A stretch of DNA of 64,000 nt from contig NZ_BMXP01000004.1 in assembly GCF_014651815.1 (NCBI RefSeq), positions 124,001 through 188,000 on the forward strand, read 5' to 3'. The position numbers and the translations under genes were made by a program. The notes beneath the pieces were generated by a model, which searched no databases, had not been told where the DNA came from, and saw nothing but the letters and a program-made list of their open reading frames with translations. Positions within the stretch are counted from its first letter, which is position 1, and every line of letters begins with the position of its first letter. Of this stretch, positions 1 to 9,717 are shown piece by piece. The stretch comes from Alteromonas halophila (lineage in GTDB: Bacteria; Pseudomonadota; Gammaproteobacteria; Enterobacterales; Alteromonadaceae).

Positions 1-84
1 GAGGGTGACAGCCTGACAACCCGGGTTGCTGATGGTGAGATTGTATCCACGGTTAGCGCCACCAAACAGCTAAATGACGAGTAA
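1..84 (+). CDS. xseA: Exodeoxyribonuclease VII large subunit, C-terminal end (partial)
   Basis: The first reading frame is open from base 1 to a TAA at 82-84 and gives the 27-residue tail of a protein that starts outside the window. The tail contains GDSLTTRVADGEI, which resembles the C-terminal end of XseA, the large subunit of the single-strand-specific nuclease exonuclease VII (mismatch repair and DNA turnover). In enterobacteria xseA lies close to der, which follows here at 1.4 kb. Only the tail is visible, so the call rests on this short match plus synteny. Confidence 0.7.
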   Translation, partial: EGDSLTTRVADGEIVSTVSATKQLNDE

Positions 85-217
85 AAAAAGACGCATCGCA
101 AAAACGGCAGACGGCGGCCTCAGAAGGCTATTGACAAGCTTCGCATGGGTGCGCGATCCTTGGTTAATAAATGTATCGTCGCGTATCGGCAGGTATCGCG
201 CAGAAAGAGGCTTTTTT

Positions 218-1318
218 ATGTCACTACGCGCGCCCCGTACCAGGTTCGTCGTACTATACTTTTGTTGCATAATTGGCGCGGCAGGCTGTGCCCATCAGTC
301 GCAGACTAAACAAATTTCCTCTGCCCATGTACCAGAGCTGGACGTACAGGCATTGTCACTGTTTTCTACTTATGCCAGTGATGCCATGCGTTTACAGTGT
401 CAGCAAAACGCGCACACATGTCACGAAGACGCGATCCCGCCCGACACATTTCTTGATACCCTACGCGACGCGGGCAACGCTGACACTGTGCATGCCTCCT
501 CCTCACAGTCTGCCGATTATGAACTGCTTATAGCCAACCTTGGCCGTGAAACAACACCCTCTGTCTGGCAGTCATTGTTTTCTCAGCGCTCCCCCGACAG
601 TATGCAATATGCAGAGTTTACGCTGACCTGGCGAGGGATTGAATTGTCCAGCCTAATTGTCAGCGGGCGCTTCCCGGCTACCGCGGATGCGAAAGCTAAA
701 GCGCGTCACCTTATCGGCAAGTGGTGGAACGCCGTCGAAAACAAGCGTATTTTTTCTGCCCGTTATCTGTACACCCAGCTTAATGCCAGCAATTACGACG
801 ATGAACTACGCCTGCCTGAATCTATCGACACCTTTCGGCAGTCTGTCACCGAACTGTATCCTGACCCGCTGGAGGGCGTGATCAGTCGCTACACCCACCC
901 TGACTATCAGGATGCGCTGGTCGACATTAACGTCTACCCTATTCGTCAGTCTCTGTCTAATGACACGGCCCGGATCCTGGACGATGAACTGAACAATGAT
1001 CTGGCTCAGGCTGAAAAAGTGGCGGACGCACGGGCATTGACGCTGGAGCTTATTCACACCGCCGAAGATACGGATGTTGCGACCCTTCAGGGCAAAGGCA
1101 GACGGCTCGCACTGCAGGCATCATCGCCAACCAGCGATACGATTTATGCCAGTATTTACGCCTTTCGTCTTAAGGATAAAATAGTCAAAATTACGACCAC
1201 CATGCCACCTCGGTTTTCTGATGCGCTGGTGAGCAAGGCCATACCGCACATTCAGGTCCCGAAGGAGTCAGGACTGATGTCTTCTCTGCGGGCAAACAGT
1301 ACGCAGGGCGGGAGTTAG
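218..1318 (+). CDS. Predicted lipoprotein of unknown function
   Basis: A 366-residue product results if translation starts at ATG 218, which has AAAGAGG seven bases upstream; the frame is open further upstream to 74 but that stretch overlaps xseA and has no signal sequence. From 218 the protein begins with a basic stretch, a hydrophobic core and a lipobox-like AAGC, so it is probably acylated at that cysteine and membrane-anchored. The mature part is soluble-looking with no motif I recognise. A TTGACA hexamer lies at 131-136 but no convincing -10 follows. The gene converges on der. I do not recognise the family. Confidence 0.75.
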   Translation: MSLRAPRTRFVVLYFCCIIGAAGCAHQSQTKQISSAHVPELDVQALSLFSTYASDAMRLQCQQNAHTCHEDAIPPDTFLDTLRDAGNADTVHASSSQSADYELLIANLGRETTPSVWQSLFSQRSPDSMQYAEFTLTWRGIELSSLIVSGRFPATADAKAKARHLIGKWWNAVENKRIFSARYLYTQLNASNYDDELRLPESIDTFRQSVTELYPDPLEGVISRYTHPDYQDALVDINVYPIRQSLSNDTARILDDELNNDLAQAEKVADARALTLELIHTAEDTDVATLQGKGRRLALQASSPTSDTIYASIYAFRLKDKIVKITTTMPPRFSDALVSKAIPHIQVPKESGLMSSLRANSTQGGS

Positions 1319-1379
1319 TTGTGGTTACGGCCCATTTCAAGGCGGTCCGGTTGTAGGGTGCAGCGCCAGCCTGAAACGC

Positions 1380-1403
1380 GACAGGTAGCGCCAGCTACCT
1401 GTC
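1380..1403. terminator. Hairpin between convergent genes
   Basis: Perfect 10-bp inverted repeat GACAGGTAGC / GCTACCTGTC with a 4-base loop, between the stops of the lipoprotein gene and der. Neither side has a strong T run, so termination efficiency is uncertain; its position fits a bidirectional terminator. Confidence 0.45.
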
Positions 1404-1414
1404 TGTCCGGGTGC

Positions 1415-2863
1415 TTAGCGGCGCTTCTGCTTGTGAAACGACATCATCCGACGGCGCTTACGCTGCTGTGACAAGGTAAGCTTGTTGGTCTTGCCCTCAA
1501 ACGGATTGCTGCCTTCGCGGAACTCAATTTTTATGGGTGTCCCCATTACCTTTAACGCGCGACGGAAATAGTTCATCAGGAAACGTTTATAGGAACTGGG
1601 CAAGGCGTCAACCTGGTTGCCATGGATCACAATGACCGGCGGGTTGTAGCCCCCGGCATGGGCGTACTTCATCTTGACCCGACGTCCGCGGACCAGCGGC
1701 GGCAGATGATCTTCCTGTGCCAGCTCCATAATCTGAGTCAGCAACGACGTACTGACCCGACGGGTCGCACTTGCATACGCTTCCTGTACGGACTCAAACA
1801 AATTACCTACACCACTGCCGTGCAACGCCGAGATAAAGTGCAGCCGCGCAAAGTCTATAAAACCAAGACGGCGATCCAGCTCGCGCTTCAGTTCGTCTTT
1901 AATATCGGTATCCAGACCATCCCATTTATTTACGGCAAGCACCAGCGAGCGCCCCGAGTTCAGCACAAAGCCCAGCAGGCTTAAATCCTGATCAGAAATA
2001 CCTTCCCGCGCATCGATCACCATCAACACCACATTGGCCTCTTCAATGGCCTGCAGTGTTTTAACTATTGAGAACTTCTCTACCGCTTCGGTAATGCGCG
2101 CACGTTTGCGTACGCCAGCCGTGTCAATTAGCACATATTCGCGCTCATCGCGGGACATAGGAATATAGACACTGTCTCTTGTTGTCCCCGGCATGTCATA
2201 GACCACGACCCGCTCTTCACCGAGGATCCGGTTGGTCAGTGTAGACTTGCCGACATTGGGCTTGCCCACAATCGCCAGCTTTATAGGCAGATTTTGCAGG
2301 CGTTCGCGCTGCGCTTCCGCATCTTCTTCTTCATGGACCTCGGTGTCCTGCACCTGCATATCAGGAAAGCTGTCATCCAGAGGACTGAGCGCGGTTGTCA
2401 TTAACTGACTTACACCGCGACCGTGCGCTGCCGCGATCTGGTAAATTGTGCCGATGCCCAGTGAATAAAAATCGGCACTTTCGCTGTCGCCATCAATGCC
2501 ATCGACTTTATTAGCAACCAGCAGTACCTGTTTGTTTAAGCGGCGCAGGTAATCTGCGATCCCCTGATCGGCAGGCAACAAACCGGCCCGCGCATCCACC
2601 ATAAACATCACCACGTCGGCCTCTTCTACGGCCAGCAGAGACTGCTGTGACATGTGTTTGTCTATGCCTTCTTCATCCCCGGTAATGCCGCCGGTGTCGA
2701 CAACAATAAACTGGCGGCTTTCAAACGTCGCCTGACCGTATTTCCGATCACGCGTTAACCCAGGATAGTCGGCCACCAGTGCATCACGGGTATTGGTAAG
2801 GCGGTTAAAAAGTGTGGATTTGCCGACGTTTGGCCGACCTACCAATGCAACAACAGGCAACAT
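1415..2863 (-). CDS. der: Ribosome-associated GTPase Der (EngA)
   Basis: A 482-residue double GTPase needed for maturation of the 50S ribosomal subunit. Two tandem G domains are visible: P-loops GRPNVGKS at residues 9-16 and GKPNVGKS at 200-207, switch motifs DTGG near 56 and DTAGV in the second domain, and base-specificity motifs NKVD (about 118) and NKWD. A KH-like C-terminal domain follows, ending in a very basic tail ([14 protein letters not shown]). The domains are joined by an acidic linker near residues 170-190, typical of gammaproteobacterial Der. It is the last gene of hisS-yfgM-bamB-der; a terminator-like hairpin separates it from bamB. Confidence 0.97.
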   Translation of the reverse strand: MLPVVALVGRPNVGKSTLFNRLTNTRDALVADYPGLTRDRKYGQATFESRQFIVVDTGGITGDEEGIDKHMSQQSLLAVEEADVVMFMVDARAGLLPADQGIADYLRRLNKQVLLVANKVDGIDGDSESADFYSLGIGTIYQIAAAHGRGVSQLMTTALSPLDDSFPDMQVQDTEVHEEEDAEAQRERLQNLPIKLAIVGKPNVGKSTLTNRILGEERVVVYDMPGTTRDSVYIPMSRDEREYVLIDTAGVRKRARITEAVEKFSIVKTLQAIEEANVVLMVIDAREGISDQDLSLLGFVLNSGRSLVLAVNKWDGLDTDIKDELKRELDRRLGFIDFARLHFISALHGSGVGNLFESVQEAYASATRRVSTSLLTQIMELAQEDHLPPLVRGRRVKMKYAHAGGYNPPVIVIHGNQVDALPSSYKRFLMNYFRRALKVMGTPIKIEFREGSNPFEGKTNKLTLSQQRKRRRMMSFHKQKRR

Positions 2864-2894
2864 GATTGCGATCCTAAGAAACGAAAAATCAAAG

Positions 2895-2916
2895 AGGCCG
2901 CGGCAAGCCGCGGCCT
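2895..2916 (-). terminator. Terminator-like hairpin after bamB
   Basis: A 10-bp stem AGGCCGCGGC / GCCGCGGCCT with a 2-base loop lies between bamB and der. On the minus strand it is followed by CTTTGATTTTTCG, a moderate T run. It could end most bamB transcripts or act as an attenuator before der, whose start lies about 30 bases further on. Confidence 0.55.
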
Positions 2917-2968
2917 AAATAGTATACCGGTTCACTGAACAATCGCCAGCCACCGGTAAAGTGGCGGG

Positions 2969-4225
2969 TTACGGTGTACGTACAGAGACGACTTCGCCGT
3001 CACGGGTCACAATTATAAGATCACCGTTAACATTCAGTGGTGCAACATACACTGCTTCGTCTTCATCATCACCGCCGATATCCAGTCGCGCGACAATCTT
3101 GCCGCTATCAGCGTCCAGCCAGTGCACAAAGCCCCAGTTGTCGCCTACGACAACGTAGTCTCCCACCGGCTCTGCGGCAGTAACGGATCGCCCTTTAAGC
3201 GAACCTTGCGACCAAAGTTCAATACCGTTGCGTCTGTCCAGCGCATAAATATTGGACTTATTATCAACCACGAACAAGGCATTGCCCTCGCGGGAGATAT
3301 CGCGGTAGGCACCGTATTCGCGTTTCCAGATAATGCGACCGGAACGCAATTCGACGGCGGCAAGTGTTCCGCTGTAAGAAATAGTGTAGGCAATACCACC
3401 AAACAGCAGCGGCGTGGTGTCCACATCAACGATACGCTCAAGTTCGGTCGCGCCGGCCGGCTTTCCAATGGCGGTTTCCCAGGCTACCGCGCCTGAACCG
3501 AGGATATTGACCTGCAGCTTACCCGTTGCGGTTCCAAGAAGCGCGCCGCCACTGACAATTACCGGCGCTGAAATACCACGAAGCGTAAGCGGCGGTGTCT
3601 CACCTTCACTCACCCAAAGCTGCTCACCACTTTCTGCATCAAAGCCAAACAGTGATCCGGCGCCAGTATTGACGACCAGAATACCTTCGCCAAGCGCTGG
3701 TGCAGCCAGCACTTCGCCAGGCACGATGGCTGTCCACAGTGTTTCGCCACTTTCAGCATCCAGGGCCATAACCAGTCCGTTTTCCGAACCGATAAACAGT
3801 TTACCATCGCCATGGGCCATACCGGCAATGCGGGCAGACTCGCCACTGCTCCACAATTTTGAGACGGCGCTCATCATGCCTTCGTCGCGATAGACTGCAA
3901 AGTTGCGTTCCCACTTTTCCTCGCCGTTTTTTGGATCAAGCGCTTTGACATCGCCGTGTCTGTCGGCGACAAACAGCGTGTCATCAGCGTACACCGGGCG
4001 TAGCCGTGAAAAGTAGTAATCAACGCCATCGCCGATATCTGTATCCCAGCGCACGCTGGGTTCAAACTGCTGCTCAATGGGTTTGAGACGGCGGATCTCC
4101 AGCTCTTCCTCATCCGTGAACCACCCTTCAACGGTGGAGCACCCGGTCAGGGTGACAGACATAAGTAGCGCGAGACTCAGCGCGCGGGCACACTGCCCAT
4201 TGCGTCCACGTGTGGTGTGAAACAA
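2969..4225 (-). CDS. bamB: Outer membrane protein assembly factor BamB (lipoprotein)
   Basis: A 418-residue periplasmic lipoprotein of the BAM complex, which inserts beta-barrel proteins into the outer membrane. The N-terminus has a signal peptide with lipobox LTGC, and the rest is a beta-propeller made of repeated PQQ-like blades (ALDAESGETLW, GFDAESGEQLW, ALDRRNGIELW, WLDADSGKIV). The start appears to be TTG 4225: GAGG lies about eight bases upstream, and the next methionine would leave only a few residues before the lipobox cysteine. It is 21 bp downstream of yfgM, the usual order. Confidence 0.95.
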   Translation of the reverse strand: MFHTTRGRNGQCARALSLALLMSVTLTGCSTVEGWFTDEEELEIRRLKPIEQQFEPSVRWDTDIGDGVDYYFSRLRPVYADDTLFVADRHGDVKALDPKNGEEKWERNFAVYRDEGMMSAVSKLWSSGESARIAGMAHGDGKLFIGSENGLVMALDAESGETLWTAIVPGEVLAAPALGEGILVVNTGAGSLFGFDAESGEQLWVSEGETPPLTLRGISAPVIVSGGALLGTATGKLQVNILGSGAVAWETAIGKPAGATELERIVDVDTTPLLFGGIAYTISYSGTLAAVELRSGRIIWKREYGAYRDISREGNALFVVDNKSNIYALDRRNGIELWSQGSLKGRSVTAAEPVGDYVVVGDNWGFVHWLDADSGKIVARLDIGGDDEDEAVYVAPLNVNGDLIIVTRDGEVVSVRTP

Positions 4226-4246
4226 ATCAGATACCTCGTTGTATTG

Positions 4247-4867
4247 TTATGCGCCGGCGGCGGCCGCCAGATTATCGAGTTTCATTTTTAGCATCGGATT
4301 GTTGGCACTTTTTTCCAGAGCAAGTGAGTACGCTTCACGTGCGTCGTTAAACTTCTCCTGACGCACAAACACATCCCCCTTCACTTCCGCGACTTGCGCG
4401 GCAAAGGCCTCATCCTGAATATCGCTAAGCGTAGACAACGCCGCATCAAACTGGTTCAGCTCCATTTGTACGCGAGCCAGACGTACGCCAGCCATGCTAC
4501 GCAGATGCGCATCATCGGCCGTGCTGACAACCCGGTTCAGATGGTTAGCGGCGGTGTCAAGATCGCCCTTCGCTACGGCTGTGCGTGCTGCGATCATACT
4601 GCCGATAGTGGCGTAGCCGGTGTCACCGTGTTCGCTAATAAAGCTGTTAAGCTGTGCAGCGTCACTGCTCTGTTCCAGTTGCTGTACAGCCTGCTGATAG
4701 CTAATTGATGCGGCTTCACGTGACTCCAGCTGTGAGTCAGAATAATACCGCCAGCCCCACAGGCCTCCCAGGCCTAACAAAGCACCGACAATAATTGCCG
4801 TACCGTGTTCTTTCCAGAATCGCTTTATCGCTTCAACCTGCTGTTCTTCTGTTGCGAACTGTTCCAT
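4247..4867 (-). CDS. yfgM: YfgM-type ancillary SecYEG translocon subunit
   Basis: A 206-residue protein with a short cytoplasmic N-terminus (EEQQVEAIKRFWKEHG), one transmembrane helix at about residues 24-41 (IIVGALLGLGGLWGWRYY) and a periplasmic TPR-like domain rich in alanine and leucine. YfgM family members associate with SecYEG and PpiD and hand secreted proteins to periplasmic chaperones. It starts at ATG 4867 with AGAGG upstream and lies between hisS and bamB as in enterobacteria. Confidence 0.92.
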   Translation of the reverse strand: MEQFATEEQQVEAIKRFWKEHGTAIIVGALLGLGGLWGWRYYSDSQLESREAASISYQQAVQQLEQSSDAAQLNSFISEHGDTGYATIGSMIAARTAVAKGDLDTAANHLNRVVSTADDAHLRSMAGVRLARVQMELNQFDAALSTLSDIQDEAFAAQVAEVKGDVFVRQEKFNDAREAYSLALEKSANNPMLKMKLDNLAAAAGA

Positions 4868-4910
4868 CGCCTAACCTCTTATTCTTCAGTGCTGTCACTG
4901 GTACTTGTAG

Positions 4911-6194
4911 TTACTTGTCCGTCGCGGTCAGCAACGCACGTAATGTTGTATCGATAGCATCAAGTGCTACGGTTTGTTGTTCGTCGCCCTGCAGAGGCTT
5001 TATTGTTACGGTGCGTTGATGCATTTCATCACTGCCAAGCAACAACGCGGCCCGGGCACCACTTTTATCTGCACGCTTTAACTGCTTTTTCAGGTTGCCG
5101 CCACCGCAGTGCATCAGAATGCGCCGCTCAGGCAGCCGGTCGCGCAGGCATTCTGCCACTTCTGCCGCATAACCCACAACCTCTTCGCCCAGCGCAGTCA
5201 CATAAATATCCGCTGTCGAGGTATCGGTTTGCGCATTCAGTGTACCCAGCATGAGCACCAGACGCTCCAGACCCATAGCAAATCCTACCGCGGGAGAAGG
5301 CTTGCCGCCCAGCTGCTCGACCAGACCGTCGTAGCGGCCACCAGCGCACACGGTGCCCTGTGCACCAAGACTTTCCGTCACCCACTCAAACACGGTGCGG
5401 TTATAGTAATCAAGACCACGTACCAGGCGCGGATTGATTTCATAGGCAATGCCGGCCTGCGTCAGGCGCTGGCAAAGCGCATCAAAATGCAGTTTTGATT
5501 CCTCATCAAGATGATCAACTAACAGCGGTGCATCTTTAATAGCTGCCTGTACATCCGGATTTTTGCTGTCCAGTACGCGCAGAGGGTTTGTCTCTAGCCG
5601 TCGCAGGGAATCCTCATCCAGCTGGTCCGCCCGAGCCCGTAAGAATTCCGTGAGAGTCTGGCGATACTGCTGACGCGCCTCGTTAGAGCCCAGAGAGTTG
5701 ATCTGAAGCGTGACATGCTTATCAATGCCAAACGCTTTCCATAACCGGGCAGACAGTAAAATAACCTCTACATCGATGTCCGGCCCGGCCAGACCAAATG
5801 CTTCTACGCCAAACTGATGAAACTGACGGTAACGCCCTTTTTGCGGACGCTCATGACGGAACATTGGCCCCATGTACCAAAGGCGTTGCTGCTGATTGTA
5901 TAGCAGACCATGCTCGTTACCGGCGCGCACACAGCTCGCCGTTCCTTCCGGACGCAGTGTCAGGCTATCGCCATTCCGGTCTTCGAAGGTGTACATTTCT
6001 TTTTCGACAATATCCGTGACTTCACCAATCGACCGCTTAAACAAATCGGTGCTTTCAACAATTGGGGTGCGGATCTCCTGATAGCCGTAGTTTGCTACCA
6101 CTTGCCGAATGACGGATTCAACCTGCTGCCATTCCCGGGAAACATCGGGAAGACAGTCGTTCATGCCACGAATAGCCTGGATTGTTTTAGCCAC
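4911..6194 (-). CDS. hisS: Histidine--tRNA ligase
   Basis: A 427-residue class II aminoacyl-tRNA synthetase that charges tRNA-His. The N-terminus [15 protein letters not shown], motif 2 region ([14 protein letters not shown] ... [16 protein letters not shown]), the histidine-binding loops [15 protein letters not shown] and [15 protein letters not shown], and motif 3 [11 protein letters not shown] are all present, followed by a C-terminal anticodon-binding domain. Translation starts at GTG 6194 (GTG GCT AAA ACA). The gene has its own promoter in the gap to ispG and is followed by yfgM. Confidence 0.98.
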   Translation of the reverse strand: MAKTIQAIRGMNDCLPDVSREWQQVESVIRQVVANYGYQEIRTPIVESTDLFKRSIGEVTDIVEKEMYTFEDRNGDSLTLRPEGTASCVRAGNEHGLLYNQQQRLWYMGPMFRHERPQKGRYRQFHQFGVEAFGLAGPDIDVEVILLSARLWKAFGIDKHVTLQINSLGSNEARQQYRQTLTEFLRARADQLDEDSLRRLETNPLRVLDSKNPDVQAAIKDAPLLVDHLDEESKLHFDALCQRLTQAGIAYEINPRLVRGLDYYNRTVFEWVTESLGAQGTVCAGGRYDGLVEQLGGKPSPAVGFAMGLERLVLMLGTLNAQTDTSTADIYVTALGEEVVGYAAEVAECLRDRLPERRILMHCGGGNLKKQLKRADKSGARAALLLGSDEMHQRTVTIKPLQGDEQQTVALDAIDTTLRALLTATDK

Positions 6195-6223
6195 CTGAAA
6201 TTCTCATACCGCTTGTTAATGAA

Positions 6224-6245
6224 AAGCCCCGCATTATAGGGGCTT
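6224..6245 (-). terminator. Hairpin downstream of ispG, overlapping the hisS promoter
   Basis: AAGCCCC / GGGGCTT with an 8-base loop; on the minus strand the stem runs into TTTTC. The loop contains the hisS -10 hexamer TATAAT, so termination of ispG transcripts and hisS initiation share the same bases. Confidence 0.5.
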
Positions 6246-6261
6246 CTTGGCCAAACAACAA
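6233..6261 (-). promoter_or_regulatory. Predicted sigma-70 promoter of hisS
   Basis: On the minus strand TTGTTG and TATAAT are separated by exactly 17 bases. The -10 element ends about 39 bases before the hisS GTG start. This promoter probably drives hisS-yfgM-bamB(-der). Confidence 0.65.
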
Positions 6262-6360
6262 TGCTCCCGGCCAATGTGAATGCCGCTCAGACTGAGACAC
6301 CTCGGTTGCTATTGGCAGGGTTTAGTATCGATTGCCTGAAACGCGTGCTGTCAAAGCCTT

Positions 6361-7482
6361 CTAGGATTCCTTGTGGGTCACCGGGATCGCATTCGCCTGG
6401 TCGATACGGGCGGCCTTGGCGCGGATCCGCGCTTCAAGCTGATCGACCAGGTCATCGTTGGCCAGTCGCTCTTTCTGACGCTTACCGTCAACATAAAAGC
6501 CACTCATATTGCGCGCCCCTGTCAGACCAAGATCAGACACTTCGGCCTCGCCCGGGCCGTTCACCACGCAACCAATTATCGACACGTCCATAGGCGTACG
6601 CACATCTTCAAGGCGCTGCTCCAGTGCGTTGACTGTACCAATCACATCAAACTCCTGACGAGAACAACTCGGACAGGCAATGAAATTAATACCCCGTGAG
6701 CGTATACGTAGCGATTTCAGAATATCAAAACCCACTTTGATCTCTTCTACCGGATCAGCGGCCAGCGACACCCGCAATGTATCGCCAATGCCTTCTGCCA
6801 GCAGCATGCCCAGACCAACTGCGCTTTTTACCGCGCCCGCACGCTGACCACCGGCTTCGGTGATCCCGAGGTGCAGTGGCTGGTCAATACGTTTAGCCAG
6901 TTCACGGTAAGCGCCGACCGCCAGAAATACATCAGACGCCTTCACACTGACCTTAAACTGGTCAAAATTCAGTTTATCGAGGATATCCACATGGCGCATA
7001 GCGGACTCGACTAACGCGTCAGGCGTAGGCTCGCCATACTTTTCCTGCAGGTCGCGCTCAAGAGAGCCACCGTTGACACCAATACGGATGGGAATATTTT
7101 TATCTTTGGCACAGTCGACCACTGCGCGAATACGCTCCATATTGCCAATATTGCCCGGGTTAATACGAAGGCAATCCGCACCATAGTCAGCCACTTTCAG
7201 GGCAATACGGTAATCAAAATGAATGTCAGCCACCAGCGGCACACTGACACGTTTACGGATTTCCCCAAATGCTTCGGCGGCATCCATGGTTGGCACGGAC
7301 ACTCTGACAATTTCCCCGCCGACACCAACGATACGATCAATTTGCCCGACCGTGGCATCGATGTCGGTGGTTTGGGTATTGGTCATCGACTGCACGGCAA
7401 TAGGCGCGCCATCGCCGATAGGCACATTACCTACGTTGATTCGGGTCGACTTCCTGCGAGTTATCGGACTTTCTGCAAACAT
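6361..7482 (-). CDS. ispG: (E)-4-hydroxy-3-methylbut-2-enyl-diphosphate synthase (IspG/GcpE)
   Basis: About 373 residues; converts methylerythritol cyclodiphosphate to HMBPP in the MEP isoprenoid pathway using a [4Fe-4S] cluster. The TIM-barrel part has [11 protein letters not shown] and [10 protein letters not shown]; cluster ligands lie in CPSCSRQ and CVVNGPGE in the C-terminal third. ATG 7482 is chosen over the TTG immediately before it, because AGGA lies at a suitable distance and the TTG directly abuts the rodZ stop. Dependence on an Fe-S cluster ties it to the nearby SUF locus functionally, not by operon. Confidence 0.97.
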   Translation of the reverse strand: MFAESPITRRKSTRINVGNVPIGDGAPIAVQSMTNTQTTDIDATVGQIDRIVGVGGEIVRVSVPTMDAAEAFGEIRKRVSVPLVADIHFDYRIALKVADYGADCLRINPGNIGNMERIRAVVDCAKDKNIPIRIGVNGGSLERDLQEKYGEPTPDALVESAMRHVDILDKLNFDQFKVSVKASDVFLAVGAYRELAKRIDQPLHLGITEAGGQRAGAVKSAVGLGMLLAEGIGDTLRVSLAADPVEEIKVGFDILKSLRIRSRGINFIACPSCSRQEFDVIGTVNALEQRLEDVRTPMDVSIIGCVVNGPGEAEVSDLGLTGARNMSGFYVDGKRQKERLANDDLVDQLEARIRAKAARIDQANAIPVTHKES

Positions 7483-7485
7483 CAA

Positions 7486-8541
7486 TTAATCCTGAATGGG
7501 AAGCGAGAATCGTGCGGTGCGACCTCCCGGATATACCGACATGTCTACCGCCTCGCCGTTCACGGTTATCTGTACATTATCCGGTGCGCCGAGGGTAACT
7601 TCAACCGGTGGAACACCGGAGATTTCCATTACCCGGCCTGCCTGTTTGATACCATATGCAATCGCCTCACCCGTACCGTCTTCAATATTCACCCAGCAGT
7701 CATCGGCAAACCGAAATACCATATCAATAGCCGCAGACTCGCCGCTGCCTGCGGTACCACTTTCGGTGACGCTTTCGCGCGGCTGGCTATCGGCTAAATC
7801 CGGCGCTGCTTCTGTCTGCGCTTCCTGCGACGCTACAGTGGCGGGCAAATCCCCGGGTTTTTCCTCAGACGAGGACTGAGCTGACGGCAGCGTATCATTA
7901 TCCATGCCCGCTTCCGGCGCAGAAGACGTATCGGTATCCTGCGACGGCGCGCCTCTATCAGCATCTGGCAAACTATCGGTACGCTCAGGCACAGCACTGA
8001 GTGGTTCATCACTGCGTTGTGGTTGTGAGCCAGAGGCCGTGTCAGACGGGCTCTCAGATCGTTGCGCGACCGTCGATTCCGGTGCGCTTTCAACCAGATT
8101 ATCGTTGCCCGATTGCTGATACCACCAGACGACGACGCCCGCCACCAGCAATACAACGATACCGTAGGTGACCATCATCCAGCGGTCATCATGATTCTGC
8201 TTTGCGACACGGCGTGAAAAACTCTGCAGCTTCGCGGTCTGTTTACTGCTTGAATGCAGACGGTCAAACTCTGCGATAACTTCTTCCTGACTTAGCCCGA
8301 GTTGCTTGGCGTAATTACGAATGTAGCCACGGGTAAACGTCACTGATGTTTTTTCGTCAATGCGGTCCTGTTCCAGATTATCAATCTGCTCGGCTTTCAG
8401 AAAAAGCTTGTCTGCAACCTGCTGCTGTGACAGGCCCTGCTTTTCACGGCCTGCTTTAAGAAGCCGGCCCGGGCTGGCTGTTGACGTTTCCGTCGTATCT
8501 TCTGTGTCCTGTATTTCTTTGGGTTGTTCGTCTGACACCAT
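7486..8541 (-). CDS. rodZ: Cytoskeletal/cell-shape protein RodZ
   Basis: A 351-residue bitopic membrane protein that links MreB to the rod-shape elongation machinery. Order: N-terminal helix-turn-helix (about residues 26-95, GREKQGLSQQQVADKL), a basic juxtamembrane stretch, one transmembrane helix at about 122-140, a long Ser/Thr/Asp/Glu-rich periplasmic linker (about 145-260), and a C-terminal beta domain of DUF4115 type (FADDCWVNIEDGTG ... GRTARFSLP). It lies between pilW and ispG with gaps of a few bases, and its ribosome-binding site AGGAG overlaps the end of pilW, suggesting translational coupling. Confidence 0.95.
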   Translation of the reverse strand: MVSDEQPKEIQDTEDTTETSTASPGRLLKAGREKQGLSQQQVADKLFLKAEQIDNLEQDRIDEKTSVTFTRGYIRNYAKQLGLSQEEVIAEFDRLHSSSKQTAKLQSFSRRVAKQNHDDRWMMVTYGIVVLLVAGVVVWWYQQSGNDNLVESAPESTVAQRSESPSDTASGSQPQRSDEPLSAVPERTDSLPDADRGAPSQDTDTSSAPEAGMDNDTLPSAQSSSEEKPGDLPATVASQEAQTEAAPDLADSQPRESVTESGTAGSGESAAIDMVFRFADDCWVNIEDGTGEAIAYGIKQAGRVMEISGVPPVEVTLGAPDNVQITVNGEAVDMSVYPGGRTARFSLPIQD

Positions 8542-8548
8542 CAGATTC

Positions 8549-9688
8549 CTATTTCTCCTGCTCGTTGGGTGGGATTAACCAGAGCTTCATGCCGGCAAAA
8601 ATCGCGCCACTGTCGTCCAGTTCATTCCAACTTTGCAGAGTTGACAGCTTTATGTTGTATTTTAACGAGATACGATAAAGGTTTTCTTTCGCTTTGACTA
8701 TATGGAAACGTGGTTGCTGGTCAGAATCTGTCGCAGGTAAGCTGATCTCGGCCTGTGCCCCTGACGCACTCGTCTGTTCCGATGTCGCTTGTGTACTGGC
8801 TGTTGATGATTTGTTCGGTTGAGCCGTTTCACGGGCTACGTTCTTGCCCGACGTGTCGTCAGATGCCGACACTTTTGCTGAAGCCGGCGCTGGATCGGCC
8901 GCCTTCGCTTTGCGGGTCACGGCTACTTGCGGCCAGTTTTTAGCTAGCTGTCGATACTGACTGACCAGACGATGAGAGGGGTATACCGCGATCAGCATAT
9001 CACCATATTCCTCTGCCGTTTTATAGTTCCCCTGACCTTGGGCGACTTTAATCGCCAGCCACAGATAGTCCGGCGTGACCTGACCTACTCTTTCAAAGCG
9101 GTTAAGGGCCGTTTCTGCCTTATCATACTGCTTATTTTCCACATACAGCTCCGCAAGCAAAAACAGACTCTTCGCTCTGCCGGGCTGATGGTTGAGCGCT
9201 TCTTCGAGGTAGTTTACCGCCTGCTTGTAGTCGCCTTCACTCTGCGAGCACAGCGCCATATTTTCGTAAGTTTCCGCCGAATTGGCATAGCGCTGGTTAT
9301 TGATTGCTTTCTGGAAGTAGTCCAGCGCCGCGTCGTAGTCACCGGTCTGGCATAAGAACGCCCCGTAACTGTTCGCAATATCAGCATTGCGGGGGGCCAG
9401 GTCTATGGCCGTCGTGTAGGCATCATTGGCGCGTTTATTTTCGCCGACACGCTGATAGTAGTAGGCAAGCGAATAATGTACATCAGCCGAGCGCGGGGCA
9501 AACTCAAGCGCTTTATCCAGGTTTGACTTGGCCTGAGGATAATTCCCGTTCTTTAAGTAGGTCAGGCCAAGTGAAATACGGGTTTTGGCGGCGTCCTGCC
9601 GATCAAAGTCATCTTTAAAGGTGCCCGGCTGTGGGTTGCTGACACAGCCACTTAGCAATATCACCAGTGCTGGCGTGGTAATACGCAT
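8549..9688 (-). CDS. pilW: Type IV pilus biogenesis lipoprotein PilW/PilF with C-terminal LysM domain
   Basis: A 379-residue outer-membrane lipoprotein: signal peptide with lipobox LLSGC, then at least five TPR repeats (residues about 35-245) as in PilF/PilW, the pilotin for the PilQ secretin. A low-complexity linker rich in Ala/Ser/Thr/Gln follows, and then a LysM-type domain at about 327-379 (HIVKAKENLYRISLKYNI ... GMKLWLIPP), which would bind peptidoglycan. The classical PilF of Pseudomonas (about 250 aa) lacks this tail. Gene order pilW-rodZ-ispG is common in this group. Start ATG 9688 is preceded by GGAG. Confidence 0.9.
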   Translation of the reverse strand: MRITTPALVILLSGCVSNPQPGTFKDDFDRQDAAKTRISLGLTYLKNGNYPQAKSNLDKALEFAPRSADVHYSLAYYYQRVGENKRANDAYTTAIDLAPRNADIANSYGAFLCQTGDYDAALDYFQKAINNQRYANSAETYENMALCSQSEGDYKQAVNYLEEALNHQPGRAKSLFLLAELYVENKQYDKAETALNRFERVGQVTPDYLWLAIKVAQGQGNYKTAEEYGDMLIAVYPSHRLVSQYRQLAKNWPQVAVTRKAKAADPAPASAKVSASDDTSGKNVARETAQPNKSSTASTQATSEQTSASGAQAEISLPATDSDQQPRFHIVKAKENLYRISLKYNIKLSTLQSWNELDDSGAIFAGMKLWLIPPNEQEK

Positions 9689-9717
9689 GCCCTTTACTCC
9701 TTTTCTACATAATTGAT

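Noticed and set aside
74..217. Upstream extension of the first lipoprotein gene
   Set aside because: It overlaps xseA and would bury the signal peptide 48 residues inside the protein; ATG 218 has a good ribosome-binding site.
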